DNA from: Phytomonospora endophytica
GTDB taxonomy: Bacteria > Actinomycetota > Actinomycetes > Mycobacteriales > Micromonosporaceae
NCBI RefSeq assembly: GCF_014202425.1
Contig: NZ_JACHGT010000013.1
Location: 186,001-250,000 of the forward strand
DNA length: 64,000 bases
Direction: 5' to 3'
Both the position numbers and the translations under genes were made by a program. Under the pieces are notes generated by a model. That model saw only the letters and a program-made list of their open reading frames with translations, had not been told where the DNA came from and did no database searches. This document shows, in pieces, positions 41,283 through 49,821 of the stretch (its first letter is position 1; each line of letters begins with the position of its first letter).

Positions 41283-43271
41283 ATGGAGCGTACGCGATTC
41301 TTCCGCAGGCCATTCGTCTGGATTGTCCTCGTCATCCTCGGGGTGGTGCTGATCGCCACGATGTTCTCGGGCGGCAGCGACTACACCGAGTCCGAGACTT
41401 CGGTGGCCATGGCGCAGTTCAACCAGCCGGGCCAGATCGAGAGCGTGACGCTGAAGGACAAGGAGCAGGTCCTTCAGCTTGATCTCAAGACCCCGATCAC
41501 CGTCGAGGGCAAAGAGACCGACAAGATCCAGGCCTACATTCCGGCCGACGCGATCGACGAGGTCTACCCCACGGTCGTGTCCTACGGTGCCCCCTACAAC
41601 GTGGAGGTCACCGAGGAGAGCATCTGGGTCGCCTTCCTGATCAACCTGCTTCCCATCGTCATCATCGTCGTCCTCCTGCTGCTCTTCATGTCGCAGATGC
41701 AGGGCGGCGGTTCCCGGGTCCTCAACTTCGGCAAGTCGAAGGCGAAGCTCGTCAGCAAGGACACCCCGAAGACCACCTTCGCGGACGTGGCCGGTGCCGA
41801 CGAGGCCGTCGAGGAGCTGCAGGAGATCAAGGACTTCCTGCAGGACCCGAGCAAGTACCAGGCCCTCGGCGCCAAGATCCCGAAGGGCGTGCTCCTGTTC
41901 GGGCAGCCCGGTACGGGTAAGACGCTGCTGGCCCGCGCGGTCGCCGGTGAGGCCGGTGTCCCGTTCTACTCGATCTCCGGTTCGGACTTCGTGGAGATGT
42001 TCGTCGGTGTCGGCGCCAGCCGGGTCCGCGACCTCTTCGAGCAGGCCAAGGCGAACGCCCCGGCGATCGTCTTCGTCGACGAGATCGACGCCGTCGGCCG
42101 CCACCGCGGTGCCGGCCTCGGCGGCGGGCACGACGAGCGCGAGCAGACGCTGAACCAGCTGCTCGTCGAGATGGACGGCTTCGACACCAAGGGCGGCGTG
42201 ATCCTGATCGCGGCGACCAACCGGCCCGACATCCTCGACCCGGCGCTGCTGCGTCCGGGACGTTTCGACCGGCAGATCGCGGTCGACTCGCCCGACCTGC
42301 TCGGCCGCAAGGCCATCCTGGCCGTGCACGCGAAGGGCAAGCCCTTCGAGCCGAACGTGGACCTGGAGACGATCGCCCGACGCACCCCCGGCTTCTCGGG
42401 TGCGGACCTGGCCAACGTCATCAACGAGGCCGCCCTGCTGACCGCCCGCCACAACGCCAAGGCGATCAGCAACGACAGCCTCGAAGAGGCCATCGACCGC
42501 GTCATCGCCGGTCCGGAGCGCCGCACCCGTGCCATGAGCGAGAAGGAACGGAAGGTCACCGCGTACCACGAGGGCGGACACGCCCTGGTCGCGATGGCGC
42601 TGCCGCACCTCGCGCCCGTGCACAAGGTGACGATCCTGCCTCGCGGACGCTCGCTCGGCCACACGCTCGTGCTGCCGACCGAGGACAAGTACACGCAGAC
42701 CCGCTCGGAGATGATCGACACCCTGGCGTACGCGCTGGGCGGCCGCGCCGCCGAGGAGCTCGTCTACCACGAGCCCACCACGGGCGCCGGTGACGACATC
42801 CAGAAGGCGACGAAGCTGGCCCGCGGCATGGTCACCGAGTACGGCATGAGCGCCAAGCTCGGGGCGATCAAGTACGGGACGAGCTCGTCGGAGCCCTTCC
42901 TCGGCCGCGACATGGGCCACCAGAAGGACTACAGCGACGCCATCGCCGCCGACATCGACGCCGAGGTCCGCTCGCTCATCGAGATCGCCCACGACGAAGC
43001 GTGGGAGATCCTCGTCGAGCACCGCGACATCCTCGACGCCATGGTCGGCGAGCTCCTGGAGAAGGAGACCCTGTCCCGCGAGGACATGGCCCGCCTCACC
43101 GAGGGCGTCCGCAAGCGCCCGCCGATGGCGCCGTACAACGGCTTCGGCAAACGCAAGCCGAGCGACAAGCCGCCGATCTCGACGCCCGCCGACGCCACCG
43201 AGCTGAAGGTGCAGGCGGAGAGCAACGGCAGCAAGTCGCTGAAGGACACGTTGGGGACGACGGATCTGTAG
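41283..43271 (+). CDS. ftsH: ATP-dependent zinc metalloprotease FtsH
   Basis: A 662-residue membrane AAA+ protease. Transmembrane helices lie at about 11-28 and 114-137, with a small extracytoplasmic domain between. The AAA domain has Walker A GQPGTGKT at 207-214, Walker B IVFVDEID at about 262-269 and SRH region [18 protein letters not shown]. The zinc site is HEGGH at 429-433. It degrades membrane and short-lived cytosolic proteins as a hexamer. The start [10 protein letters not shown] is the usual actinobacterial N-terminus; ATG 41232 is a less likely alternative. A terminator follows 19 bases after the stop. Confidence 0.97.
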   Translation: MERTRFFRRPFVWIVLVILGVVLIATMFSGGSDYTESETSVAMAQFNQPGQIESVTLKDKEQVLQLDLKTPITVEGKETDKIQAYIPADAIDEVYPTVVSYGAPYNVEVTEESIWVAFLINLLPIVIIVVLLLLFMSQMQGGGSRVLNFGKSKAKLVSKDTPKTTFADVAGADEAVEELQEIKDFLQDPSKYQALGAKIPKGVLLFGQPGTGKTLLARAVAGEAGVPFYSISGSDFVEMFVGVGASRVRDLFEQAKANAPAIVFVDEIDAVGRHRGAGLGGGHDEREQTLNQLLVEMDGFDTKGGVILIAATNRPDILDPALLRPGRFDRQIAVDSPDLLGRKAILAVHAKGKPFEPNVDLETIARRTPGFSGADLANVINEAALLTARHNAKAISNDSLEEAIDRVIAGPERRTRAMSEKERKVTAYHEGGHALVAMALPHLAPVHKVTILPRGRSLGHTLVLPTEDKYTQTRSEMIDTLAYALGGRAAEELVYHEPTTGAGDDIQKATKLARGMVTEYGMSAKLGAIKYGTSSSEPFLGRDMGHQKDYSDAIAADIDAEVRSLIEIAHDEAWEILVEHRDILDAMVGELLEKETLSREDMARLTEGVRKRPPMAPYNGFGKRKPSDKPPISTPADATELKVQAESNGSKSLKDTLGTTDL

Positions 43272-43290
43272 GTTTGTCGGCTGACTGGGA

Positions 43291-43320
43291 GACCCCGCCT
43301 CGGGAGAGGCGGGGTCTTTT
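43291..43320 (+). terminator. intrinsic terminator of ftsH
   Basis: Perfect 11-bp stem GACCCCGCCTC / GAGGCGGGGTC, loop GGGA, followed by TTTT. Confidence 0.88.
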
Positions 43321-43345
43321 CATGTGGTTGGGGTTAGGTGCGGGC

Positions 43346-43948
43346 TCAGGCCTTGGTGAGGGCGCGAACGTCGTCGAGGAAGGCGAAGATCGCGTCGGTG
43401 TAGGCGGCGTCGGGCTCGATGATGACCGTGTCGCTGCTGAAGGCGACGAGCAGGTTGTCGGTGGTGCAGGTGTACTCGAGGTCGAATTCGCTCTCACGGT
43501 GGACGCAACCGTCCCACGATGAACGCTCGACGGGGCTCCACGACTGTTCGGTGCGAAGCCTCTCGATTTCGGCGGCGAGATCGCCTGAGACGCCCAGCTT
43601 GAGCCGGATCGTGAGCGCGTCCCCGTTGGTGCGCTTGCCGGGGCGAGTGAAGTAGCGGACGCATTCCATCCGTCCCATCGGCTCCTCGTAGTAGGCGACG
43701 TCATCCTCGGTCGGCTCGATGGAGCCGTAGCCCTCGAATCCGGACCAGTCCACCCTGTCGCACAGATCGCCGCGGAACACGAAGGCCGCGGGTTCGGCGG
43801 GAGCCACCGCCGGGCTCGATGGTGGGAACTCTTCGGGAAGCTCCTGTCCACCGGGAGTGCAGGCGCTGAAAATGAGCGCCATGGGGAGCGCGGTGGCGAA
43901 GAGCCACCGCCGTCCGCTGGGAGCCGTCGGCTCGGATGTCGTGGTCAT
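43346..43948 (-). CDS. predicted lipoprotein of ESX-effector-like operon
   Basis: A 200-residue protein starting at ATG 43948. After the basic N-terminus (SGRRWLFATALPMALIFSAC) the lipobox LIFSAC places Cys at about residue 30. The mature part has four further Cys (LCDRVDW, MECVRYF, DGCVHR, YTCTTD), likely forming two disulfides, and resembles DUF3558-like actinobacterial lipoproteins in size and layout. Last gene of a four-gene minus-strand operon; its ATG is one base after the upstream stop. It may be a surface receptor or immunity-like partner for the exported protein encoded just upstream; this is inference. Confidence 0.8.
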   Translation of the reverse strand: MTTTSEPTAPSGRRWLFATALPMALIFSACTPGGQELPEEFPPSSPAVAPAEPAAFVFRGDLCDRVDWSGFEGYGSIEPTEDDVAYYEEPMGRMECVRYFTRPGKRTNGDALTIRLKLGVSGDLAAEIERLRTEQSWSPVERSSWDGCVHRESEFDLEYTCTTDNLLVAFSSDTVIIEPDAAYTDAIFAFLDDVRALTKA

Positions 43949-43949
43949 G

Positions 43950-44990
43950 TCAGTCCCGGTGGGCGAATTCTTCTTTGGTGGGGGTGTGAGCGGAGATCTC
44001 AATCCGGGGTGCGCGCAGGTGATCACCGTGGATCTTGTCCTGCAGTGCGGTCTCGATCTCGGCGATATCGGCGTCCAGCAGCTGTGCGAGGTGGACTTCC
44101 TCAGCGGTGATTCCGGCATCGAGGCCGGTCAACGCGGCGCGCATCATCCCGGTGATCATGTGGGCGGTATCCCCTCCGATCACCGATTGTGTGGCCTGTG
44201 GCGTGGAGGTCGCCGTGATCTGCCCCATGGCCTGCGAGCCGGCCATGCCGAAATTGGCGATGGCCAGTGCCAAGGCGAATCCTTGCGTGCCGGGTACGAA
44301 GATCGAACCGAACGCCAGGGCCGTGCCCAGGACCGCGAAGACGGTGGCTGGCTCCGGAGACGTTGACGTCGATGTTATTGCCCGGTCCAGGGCGTCTCGT
44401 GTCAACGTGGCGATCTGAAGCGCGCCTTCCTGCGTGGCGACGCAGAGACTGCGATGACCTTCGAGGCCGGCGATCAGCTCGCTGAGAATACGGCGTTGGT
44501 TGGGGCCGACGTCGATCATCGGGTCGAGTACCCGGTCACGGAACTCGTTCGCCGCGTCGCTGCTCCAGTGGGCCTCGGACACCCGATGGCGAATCGGCGT
44601 GATGAGGCTGTCGGTAGAAGTGGCGAGCGTGTCGATCGCTGCTTGAAGGTCGATCTTCATCCCTTCGTACGCGGAGGGGTCGAACCCGAGCGCGTACCTG
44701 TCGAAGAGTTCAGGGATGTAGTCGAACTCTGTGCCCAGCTGAAAACCCTGCTCCGCCTCCTGGGCGAGGAGCAAGCCTTCGTGAGGCGACCCGAGGGCGT
44801 CGAGAACGCCTGCCCGGTTGCTGTCGCCGCTTCCGCTCACGTCGTCGGCTTCGAAGCCCCAGTGCCCGAGTACCTCCAGCATTCGCAGGTCGTTGGCTTT
44901 TTCACGTACTTCGATGGCCATGTCGCGGATGGCGCGCCCATGTGGACCCCAGCCGGTCGAGCTGCCCCCGGCGCTGCCGTCGGTCTCCAT
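43950..44990 (-). CDS. large WXG-like ESX-secreted candidate protein
   Basis: A 346-residue protein, largely helical. A WXG100-like segment is SEAHWSSDAANEFRDRVL, with W followed by SS instead of x-G, set about 140 residues into the chain. A hydrophobic segment (TVFAVLGTALAFGSIFVPGTQGFALALAIANFGMA region) follows, possibly a membrane-inserting or hydrophobic hairpin. No enzymatic domain is seen. ATG 44990 has GAGAGG upstream and overlaps the preceding stop as TGATG. Best guess: ESX-exported effector or its structural partner. Confidence 0.72.
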   Translation of the reverse strand: METDGSAGGSSTGWGPHGRAIRDMAIEVREKANDLRMLEVLGHWGFEADDVSGSGDSNRAGVLDALGSPHEGLLLAQEAEQGFQLGTEFDYIPELFDRYALGFDPSAYEGMKIDLQAAIDTLATSTDSLITPIRHRVSEAHWSSDAANEFRDRVLDPMIDVGPNQRRILSELIAGLEGHRSLCVATQEGALQIATLTRDALDRAITSTSTSPEPATVFAVLGTALAFGSIFVPGTQGFALALAIANFGMAGSQAMGQITATSTPQATQSVIGGDTAHMITGMMRAALTGLDAGITAEEVHLAQLLDADIAEIETALQDKIHGDHLRAPRIEISAHTPTKEEFAHRD

Positions 44991-45400
44991 CAAAGATCCT
45001 CTCGGGGGGCGTACGCCTCTGCGGGCAGCGGGTCGCCCGGGACCGGTGGGACGGGAGTGTGCAATCGCTCAACGTTCTCCGCATCGGCCCCGCCGTAGAG
45101 TTCGACCACTCGCAACAGGCCCATTCCTGAGTCGTCGACATTGGACGCCGTCTCACCCGCCAGTGTCTGGAGCAGGTCACGCAGCTCGCGCCATTTGGCC
45201 CAGGCGAGACTCTCTTCCTGACCTCCTGAGCCAGGTCTGCGCATGACACCGGCGTCGTTGCGTGAGCTGAGGTGGATCTGACCGGCGGCCATGCTGTGCA
45301 CCGTGGCGAGGCGCGGCAGTAGGACTTTCCCGGCCTCGGTGAGATAGTCCAGGTCGACCTTCAGACCGGAAGGCCCCACACTTTCCTTCTCCTGCTTCAT
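44990..45400 (-). CDS. small WXG100-like protein
   Basis: A 136-residue helical protein ([20 protein letters not shown]...) with a central ESLAWAKWRELRDLLQTLAG. Its ATG at 45400 overlaps the upstream gene's stop (ATGA), and its own stop overlaps the next start (TGATG), so the operon is tightly coupled. Size and place just before the larger WXG-like gene suggest a secretion partner/chaperone. No exact family is recognised. Confidence 0.7.
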   Translation of the reverse strand: MKQEKESVGPSGLKVDLDYLTEAGKVLLPRLATVHSMAAGQIHLSSRNDAGVMRRPGSGGQEESLAWAKWRELRDLLQTLAGETASNVDDSGMGLLRVVELYGGADAENVERLHTPVPPVPGDPLPAEAYAPREDL

Positions 45401-45918
45401 CCGTCCACGGCCTCCCTCAGCGCGGTCCGATGCACTTCGTTGATTCGCCGGCGCCGCTCGGTCGCCGCCGCCCGCACGGCCGAGTTGACCTCCCCGGTCA
45501 GCTCCTCCTCCGACAGCCGCCGCACCGTCCCCGGGCGCAGCTCGACGGTGAAGTCGGTGTCGCCGCGCCATTCCAGGGAAACGAAGTCCTCGGCCGAGTA
45601 CACCTGTACGACGACGTCTTGAGCGGCGTCGAACAGTCGTCTGCGCGGGTGGTCCGCACGGAGGTCGGTGACCTGGGGGACCGGCCGGCCATCGGCCAGG
45701 TCGGCGCGGATCAGCTCGGCCGCACGCGAGTAGCCGGTGAGCGCGCTGGACAGGGCGGTCGCGATCTGGGCGCCGAGTGAGCGGTCGGTATGGCTCTCGG
45801 CGTAGCCGGGCCGCAGCCGCAGCGAGATGTCCCGGCTGGTTAAAGTCACGCGCACGGATCCGTCGGGTGAAGTGACGGTGATCCTCAGTCGCGCCAGACG
45901 TCCGGCGACCTGCCCCAT
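45397..45918 (-). CDS. YbaB/EbfC-like protein with internal duplication
   Basis: A 173-residue protein from ATG 45918 with GGAGG five bases upstream. Two related halves are visible: [21 protein letters not shown] with a following helix ([18 protein letters not shown]), and [20 protein letters not shown] with the helix [19 protein letters not shown]. Each has the strand-strand-long helix pattern of YbaB/EbfC nucleoid-associated proteins, which normally dimerise; this protein would be a fused dimer. YbaB-like genes often accompany ESX effectors in actinobacteria. First gene of the operon. Confidence 0.7.
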   Translation of the reverse strand: MGQVAGRLARLRITVTSPDGSVRVTLTSRDISLRLRPGYAESHTDRSLGAQIATALSSALTGYSRAAELIRADLADGRPVPQVTDLRADHPRRRLFDAAQDVVVQVYSAEDFVSLEWRGDTDFTVELRPGTVRRLSEEELTGEVNSAVRAAATERRRRINEVHRTALREAVDG

Positions 45919-46050
45919 GGAACCTCCCCCGGTTCGCCAACGACCGTACCGGGCGCTCGCGATCGGGGCAACACACACCGTGATCGCGACTTCGGGACGC
46001 CCGGACGTGAGCACCGCCTCGCTTCCGGCATATTCGTCCCACCCCCCACG

Positions 46051-46056
46051 TACGCT
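46051..46056 (+). promoter_or_regulatory. leaderless-type -10 box of folE
   Basis: TACGCT ends 6 bases before the GTG at 46063; no Shine-Dalgarno is present. Confidence 0.45.
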
Positions 46057-46062
46057 GTCCAG

Positions 46063-46701
46063 GTGAACGAGAGTCTGGATCACGTTGCCGCGCGGCTCGT
46101 CGACGGGCGCATCAACGGGGTGCCCGTCGAGGACGTCGTCGACCTCAAGCGGATCGAGGCGGCCGTGCGCGAGATCCTCATCGCGATCGGGGAGGATCCC
46201 GAGCGTGAGGGCCTCAAGAACACGCCCGGCCGGGTGGCGCGCGCCTACGCCGAGCTCTTCGCCGGCCTGCGCGTCGATCCCGCCGAGATTCTCAAGACGA
46301 CCTTCGCCGAGGACCACGAGGAAATGGTCGTCGTCCGCGACATCGAGGTCACCAGCTTCTGCGAGCACCACCTGCTGCCCTTCTTCGGCGTCGCGCACAT
46401 CGGCTACATCCCCGCCGAGCACGGGCGCATCACCGGCCTGTCGAAGCTCGCGCGGCTCGTCGAGGCGTACTCACGGCGCCCGCAGGTCCAGGAGCGCCTG
46501 ACCTCCCAGATCGCCGACCAGCTCATGGCGACACTCGAACCCCGCGGCGTCGTCGTCGTGGTCGAGTGCGAGCACATGTGCATGTCCATGCGCGGCATTC
46601 GCAAGGTGGGCGCCAAGACCGTCACCTCGGCGGTGCGCGGTGTCCTTCAGCGCGACGCCAAGTCGCGTGCCGAGGCGATGAGCCTCATCCTGGGCCGATG
46701 A
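46063..46701 (+). CDS. folE: GTP cyclohydrolase I
   Basis: A 212-residue enzyme converting GTP to dihydroneopterin triphosphate, first step of folate synthesis. Zinc ligands are Cys100 and His103 in [10 protein letters not shown] and Cys173 in [14 protein letters not shown]. The block [21 protein letters not shown] is invariant in the family. GTG 46063 gives the expected length. In many actinobacteria folE directly follows ftsH and is followed by folP/folB/folK. Here a four-gene ESX-like operon intervenes and the other fol genes are absent from the window. Its end overlaps the convergent YjbR gene by 17 bases. Confidence 0.97.
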   Translation: MNESLDHVAARLVDGRINGVPVEDVVDLKRIEAAVREILIAIGEDPEREGLKNTPGRVARAYAELFAGLRVDPAEILKTTFAEDHEEMVVVRDIEVTSFCEHHLLPFFGVAHIGYIPAEHGRITGLSKLARLVEAYSRRPQVQERLTSQIADQLMATLEPRGVVVVVECEHMCMSMRGIRKVGAKTVTSAVRGVLQRDAKSRAEAMSLILGR

Positions 46702-47032
46702 CCGGTTCGGTGAGTTCCGGCGCCGTCATCTGATGTGCCGCGACGAGTAGCGCGGCCAGTTCGTCCCAGTCCTGTTCGACGTCCAGCCACGCGCCGATCC
46801 AGCCGTGCCGGTCGACGTAGGGCGGGTTGAAGTACTGGCCGGGGGCGGCGTGGACGAGGCGTTCGCCGTGCTCCGCCTTGAACCAGACCGAGTCGCGTTC
46901 GGCGACCCGATGGCGCATGGCGAAGATCTTGTCGCGCACCCTGAAGCCCGCCTCGGCGGAGCCGTCCACTTCGGAGGTCTCGGGCAGGGCGAGGCAGATA
47001 CGGCGTAGCTGGACGAGGGGTTCGGCGCTCAT
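46685..47032 (-). CDS. MmcQ/YjbR family protein
   Basis: A 115-residue protein of the YjbR DNA-binding-like fold. [24 protein letters not shown] and [20 protein letters not shown] are family blocks, as is [14 protein letters not shown] 47032 is preferred; a GTG at 47041 is in frame. TACGAT lies nine bases upstream of 47032, so the mRNA is probably (nearly) leaderless, and GGAGG is only two bases from the ATG. Function unknown; CyaY-like fold, cytosolic. Confidence 0.88.
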   Translation of the reverse strand: MSAEPLVQLRRICLALPETSEVDGSAEAGFRVRDKIFAMRHRVAERDSVWFKAEHGERLVHAAPGQYFNPPYVDRHGWIGAWLDVEQDWDELAALLVAAHQMTAPELTEPVIGPG

Positions 47033-47207
47033 GACCTCCACATCGTACCGTCCGTGTCGTGATCATACGACTACGGACCGCCCATCCCGGGTCCGCGTGC
47101 GATGGGCGACGGTGGCACGTTACCGGGATTAAAGCCGGCTCGGATTCCCATAGTGTCAATGTCATCAGCAAGCAAGAGAGTGCAACGCCTCATGGGAGGG
47201 CTTGGAT

Positions 47208-47813
47208 ATGAGTGACTTCGACTCGCCGGACACCGACACCGCCGATGGCACTGAGTACGATGCGACGTTCGATGAGGCGATCGACCTCAACGCCGATGGT
47301 GTGGCCGATGAGACGATCACGGCTGATTACGGTGATCACTCCGAGACGTTGATCGACACCGATGGTGATGGGGACGCCGAGGGTGTGGCCGTGGACGCCG
47401 ACAATGACGGTGACTACGACAACCTGTACGTCGACGCCGATGGTGACGGGACGATCGATTCGGAGGCTCTGGACCAGAACGGTGATGGTTACATCGACAC
47501 CGTGGTCTCGGACTTCAATGGTGACGGCGTGGTGGATCAGGTCGCGCAGGACACCGATGGTGACGGGTTCGTCGACGCGGTGGCCACCGATGCCGATGCC
47601 GATGGTGCGATGGACACCTTCGCCGCTGACAGCAATGGTGACGGGCTGGTCGATGAGGTCGTTCTCGACTCTGATGAGGACGGGATCGCCGATGCGACCC
47701 TGACCGACGGCAACCTCGATGGTTCGATCGACACCGTGACCTACGGTGACGCCTCGGTGGCCGACGGCCCCGGCGCCACCCCCGGCACCCCGATCAACCC
47801 CTACGCCAGCTAA
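47208..47813 (+). CDS. acidic calcium-binding-repeat protein
   Basis: A 201-residue, extremely acidic protein composed of about a dozen D-x-(D/N)-x-D-G-x-x-D loops (DTDGDGDAEG, DADGDGTIDS, DQNGDGYIDT, DFNGDGVVDQ), like thrombospondin-3/dockerin/EF-hand-like calcium loops. There is no signal peptide or membrane segment, and the C-terminus is GATPGTPINPYAS. ATG 47208 has GGAGGG upstream. The codons favour GAT and GGT far more than neighbouring genes, so base use differs from the context. It may be a cytosolic calcium sponge or leave by a non-Sec route. Not a known named protein. Confidence 0.85.
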   Translation: MSDFDSPDTDTADGTEYDATFDEAIDLNADGVADETITADYGDHSETLIDTDGDGDAEGVAVDADNDGDYDNLYVDADGDGTIDSEALDQNGDGYIDTVVSDFNGDGVVDQVAQDTDGDGFVDAVATDADADGAMDTFAADSNGDGLVDEVVLDSDEDGIADATLTDGNLDGSIDTVTYGDASVADGPGATPGTPINPYAS

Positions 47814-47883
47814 GGCACGCTCTTCGCTTCGCTGAACACGAACGTCCCTGGGGAGTGACGAACACACCGACAGGGCAGGGGGC

Positions 47884-47923
47884 GGCGGGCGTCCGGTCTG
47901 AGAGATCAGCTCGGGCGCCCGCC
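47884..47923. terminator. hairpin between convergent genes
   Basis: Imperfect 11-bp inverted repeat GGCGGGCGTCC / GGGCGCCCGCC between the calcium-repeat gene and the convergent hypothetical gene; no T-run. Confidence 0.5.
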
Positions 47924-47933
47924 ACATCGCCGT

Positions 47934-49715
47934 CTACGCACCGAATTCAGGGTCCGCCAGGTGCGCGGCACGGGCGCACCACTCGGCCGCCTCGGGCCCC
48001 AGCGTCCAGGGCCGGTGCAGCAGCGCCACCCGCGTCACCTCACTGTCCAGAAGCGACGGACGAGGCGGCAGACCCGACGTGAGTCGCCCGTCGGGACCCC
48101 ATTCGCGGCGGCCGGGATCGCCGACCAGCGCGATGATCCGGTCGACCTGTTCCGGCCAGCCCGGCGCCCCCCACCAGTGGTAGCGGGTCAGCCCGGACTG
48201 CATCGCCGTCGTCAGCAGCGTCCGCGCCAGACCCAGCTCCTCGACCTGCCGCAGGAAGCCGCCGAGGACGCTCGCCGCGTGATCGACGGCCTCGTCGTGG
48301 TCGGCACCCGCCAGCGCGCCCAAACGCTCCCCTGTGGACAGCAGACGCTCGGGATCGGTGAGCCAGCAACCGATCCGGGACACGAAGCGGCTCGCCTCCG
48401 GAGCCAGCCGCGCCAATCGCGCCGTGCCGGCCGTCCGGGACAGCCCCAGTTCCGCCCGCCAGCCGTGCAGGGCCTCGCGAACATGGTGCGCGGTGTGCAT
48501 GGTGGTGCGCAGCAGTTCCCCGTCGGTGAGGCGGCGCTGGGCGAACCAGCGCATGACCGGCCCGTGCGTCCACATCGCGTCGGTCAGGCCGATCGCGGCC
48601 AGATTGAGCACATCGGACAGTCGCTCCGGGTCGACGCCGACCTTTTCGGTGAGCACCCGGCGAACCTCGTCCTCGGGCGGTGCGCACTCGGCGTCGTGGT
48701 CGTGCGGGACGTAGGCGTCGGGCTGTTGCCGGTACGGGTGCACCGTTCCGGCGCCGCGGGGCGCGAACCAGTCGCGGACGCCGTTGCTGAGCCGCAGGTG
48801 CGCGAAGACCGGGTCCCCGTCGTGGCCTTCGGGGACCTCGTAGAGCGTCTCGTGGTCCAGATCCGACAACAGCCGGAACCGCAGCGTCGCCAGCAGCGGC
48901 CGCAGGTCGGCGAAGTCGACCGTGTCCAGTGGACGGATCGCCTCCTCGCTGCTCTCGATGATGAGGCTGAGCGCGAGCGCCTCGGCGAGCGAGCCTGGCG
49001 GGGTCCACTCGGGCGCGGCGAGCCGGTCGGTGGCCTTCATCGCCGCAGCCAGGAAGGAACGCGCGAACTCCAGGTCGTAGCGGTGCCGGTAGCGCGGTGG
49101 CAGCAGCGACAGGATATAGAGCTGGGAGACGTCGACGGGGCGGCGCCCGGCGCGCACCAGCAGCGCCAGGTCCTCGCAGAGGATGTCGATGAACAGCTCG
49201 GCGGAGCGGATGAGCGCTCCGGCGACGATGGCGGCGTCCTCGGGATCGGTTCCGGCGCCGAAGAACTCGGGTCCGAAGGCGGTCACCTTCGCGGCCTCGG
49301 CGCGCAGCCGCGAGGCCGGGCCGTCGGTGACGTAGGCCGGGTACTGCTCGGCCTCGAAGTCCTCGTCGTCCTCGTCGGCGAAGGGCGCGTCGTCGCCGAA
49401 GAGCTCCGGGTCGAGGGTGACCTCGCAGCCCGTGACACGCCAGTCGGTCAGCAGACGGGAGCGTTCGAGAGTGAGCGCGACACCGCGCTGAAGGCTCGAT
49501 TCGGCCGCCGCGAGGGATCCCGCGGGCAGGCGGACGTCGATGTGCGTGACGTAGGGCTCGACGCTGATCTCCAGCGCGCCGGGCGGGGCCTGGCCGTCGG
49601 CCAGGAAACGCTCCAGGCCTTCGCGCAGGAGACGGTGCGCCCCTTCGCATTCGAGGGCGGTCAGGCGGGCGCGGCCGTCCGGCGGGGAGAGGTGCACGTG
49701 CAGGGCGTAGTCCAT
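47934..49715 (-). CDS. conserved hypothetical protein, paralogue 1 of local trio
   Basis: A 593-residue cytosolic protein of unrecognised function. The N-terminal about 115 residues (MDYALHVHLSPPDGRARL ... LLTDWRVTGCEVTLDPEL) form a small alpha/beta domain shared by all three local paralogues. The rest is helical, with ILSLLPPRYRHRYDLEFARS and GLTRYHWWGAPGWPEQVDRI mirrored in paralogue 2. An acidic insert (DDAPFADEDDEDFEAEQ) joins the parts. No signal peptide. AAGGA lies nine bases before ATG 49715. It lies 106 bases after paralogue 2 on the same strand. Confidence 0.82.
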   Translation of the reverse strand: MDYALHVHLSPPDGRARLTALECEGAHRLLREGLERFLADGQAPPGALEISVEPYVTHIDVRLPAGSLAAAESSLQRGVALTLERSRLLTDWRVTGCEVTLDPELFGDDAPFADEDDEDFEAEQYPAYVTDGPASRLRAEAAKVTAFGPEFFGAGTDPEDAAIVAGALIRSAELFIDILCEDLALLVRAGRRPVDVSQLYILSLLPPRYRHRYDLEFARSFLAAAMKATDRLAAPEWTPPGSLAEALALSLIIESSEEAIRPLDTVDFADLRPLLATLRFRLLSDLDHETLYEVPEGHDGDPVFAHLRLSNGVRDWFAPRGAGTVHPYRQQPDAYVPHDHDAECAPPEDEVRRVLTEKVGVDPERLSDVLNLAAIGLTDAMWTHGPVMRWFAQRRLTDGELLRTTMHTAHHVREALHGWRAELGLSRTAGTARLARLAPEASRFVSRIGCWLTDPERLLSTGERLGALAGADHDEAVDHAASVLGGFLRQVEELGLARTLLTTAMQSGLTRYHWWGAPGWPEQVDRIIALVGDPGRREWGPDGRLTSGLPPRPSLLDSEVTRVALLHRPWTLGPEAAEWCARAAHLADPEFGA

Positions 49716-49821
49716 GGCGCCACGTCCTTCGAGTCGCTGCGGCGGACACCCTGTCTAACGCTCCGGGTGGCCGTTGCGTGACGCCCGTCGCGGTGGCGCA
49801 CCCCTTGACCGCTGAATCGCT

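Noticed and set aside
40485-43022. 845-codon minus-strand frame through ftsH
   Set aside because: Only the last 187 codons (hpt) are real; the rest is antisense to ftsH.
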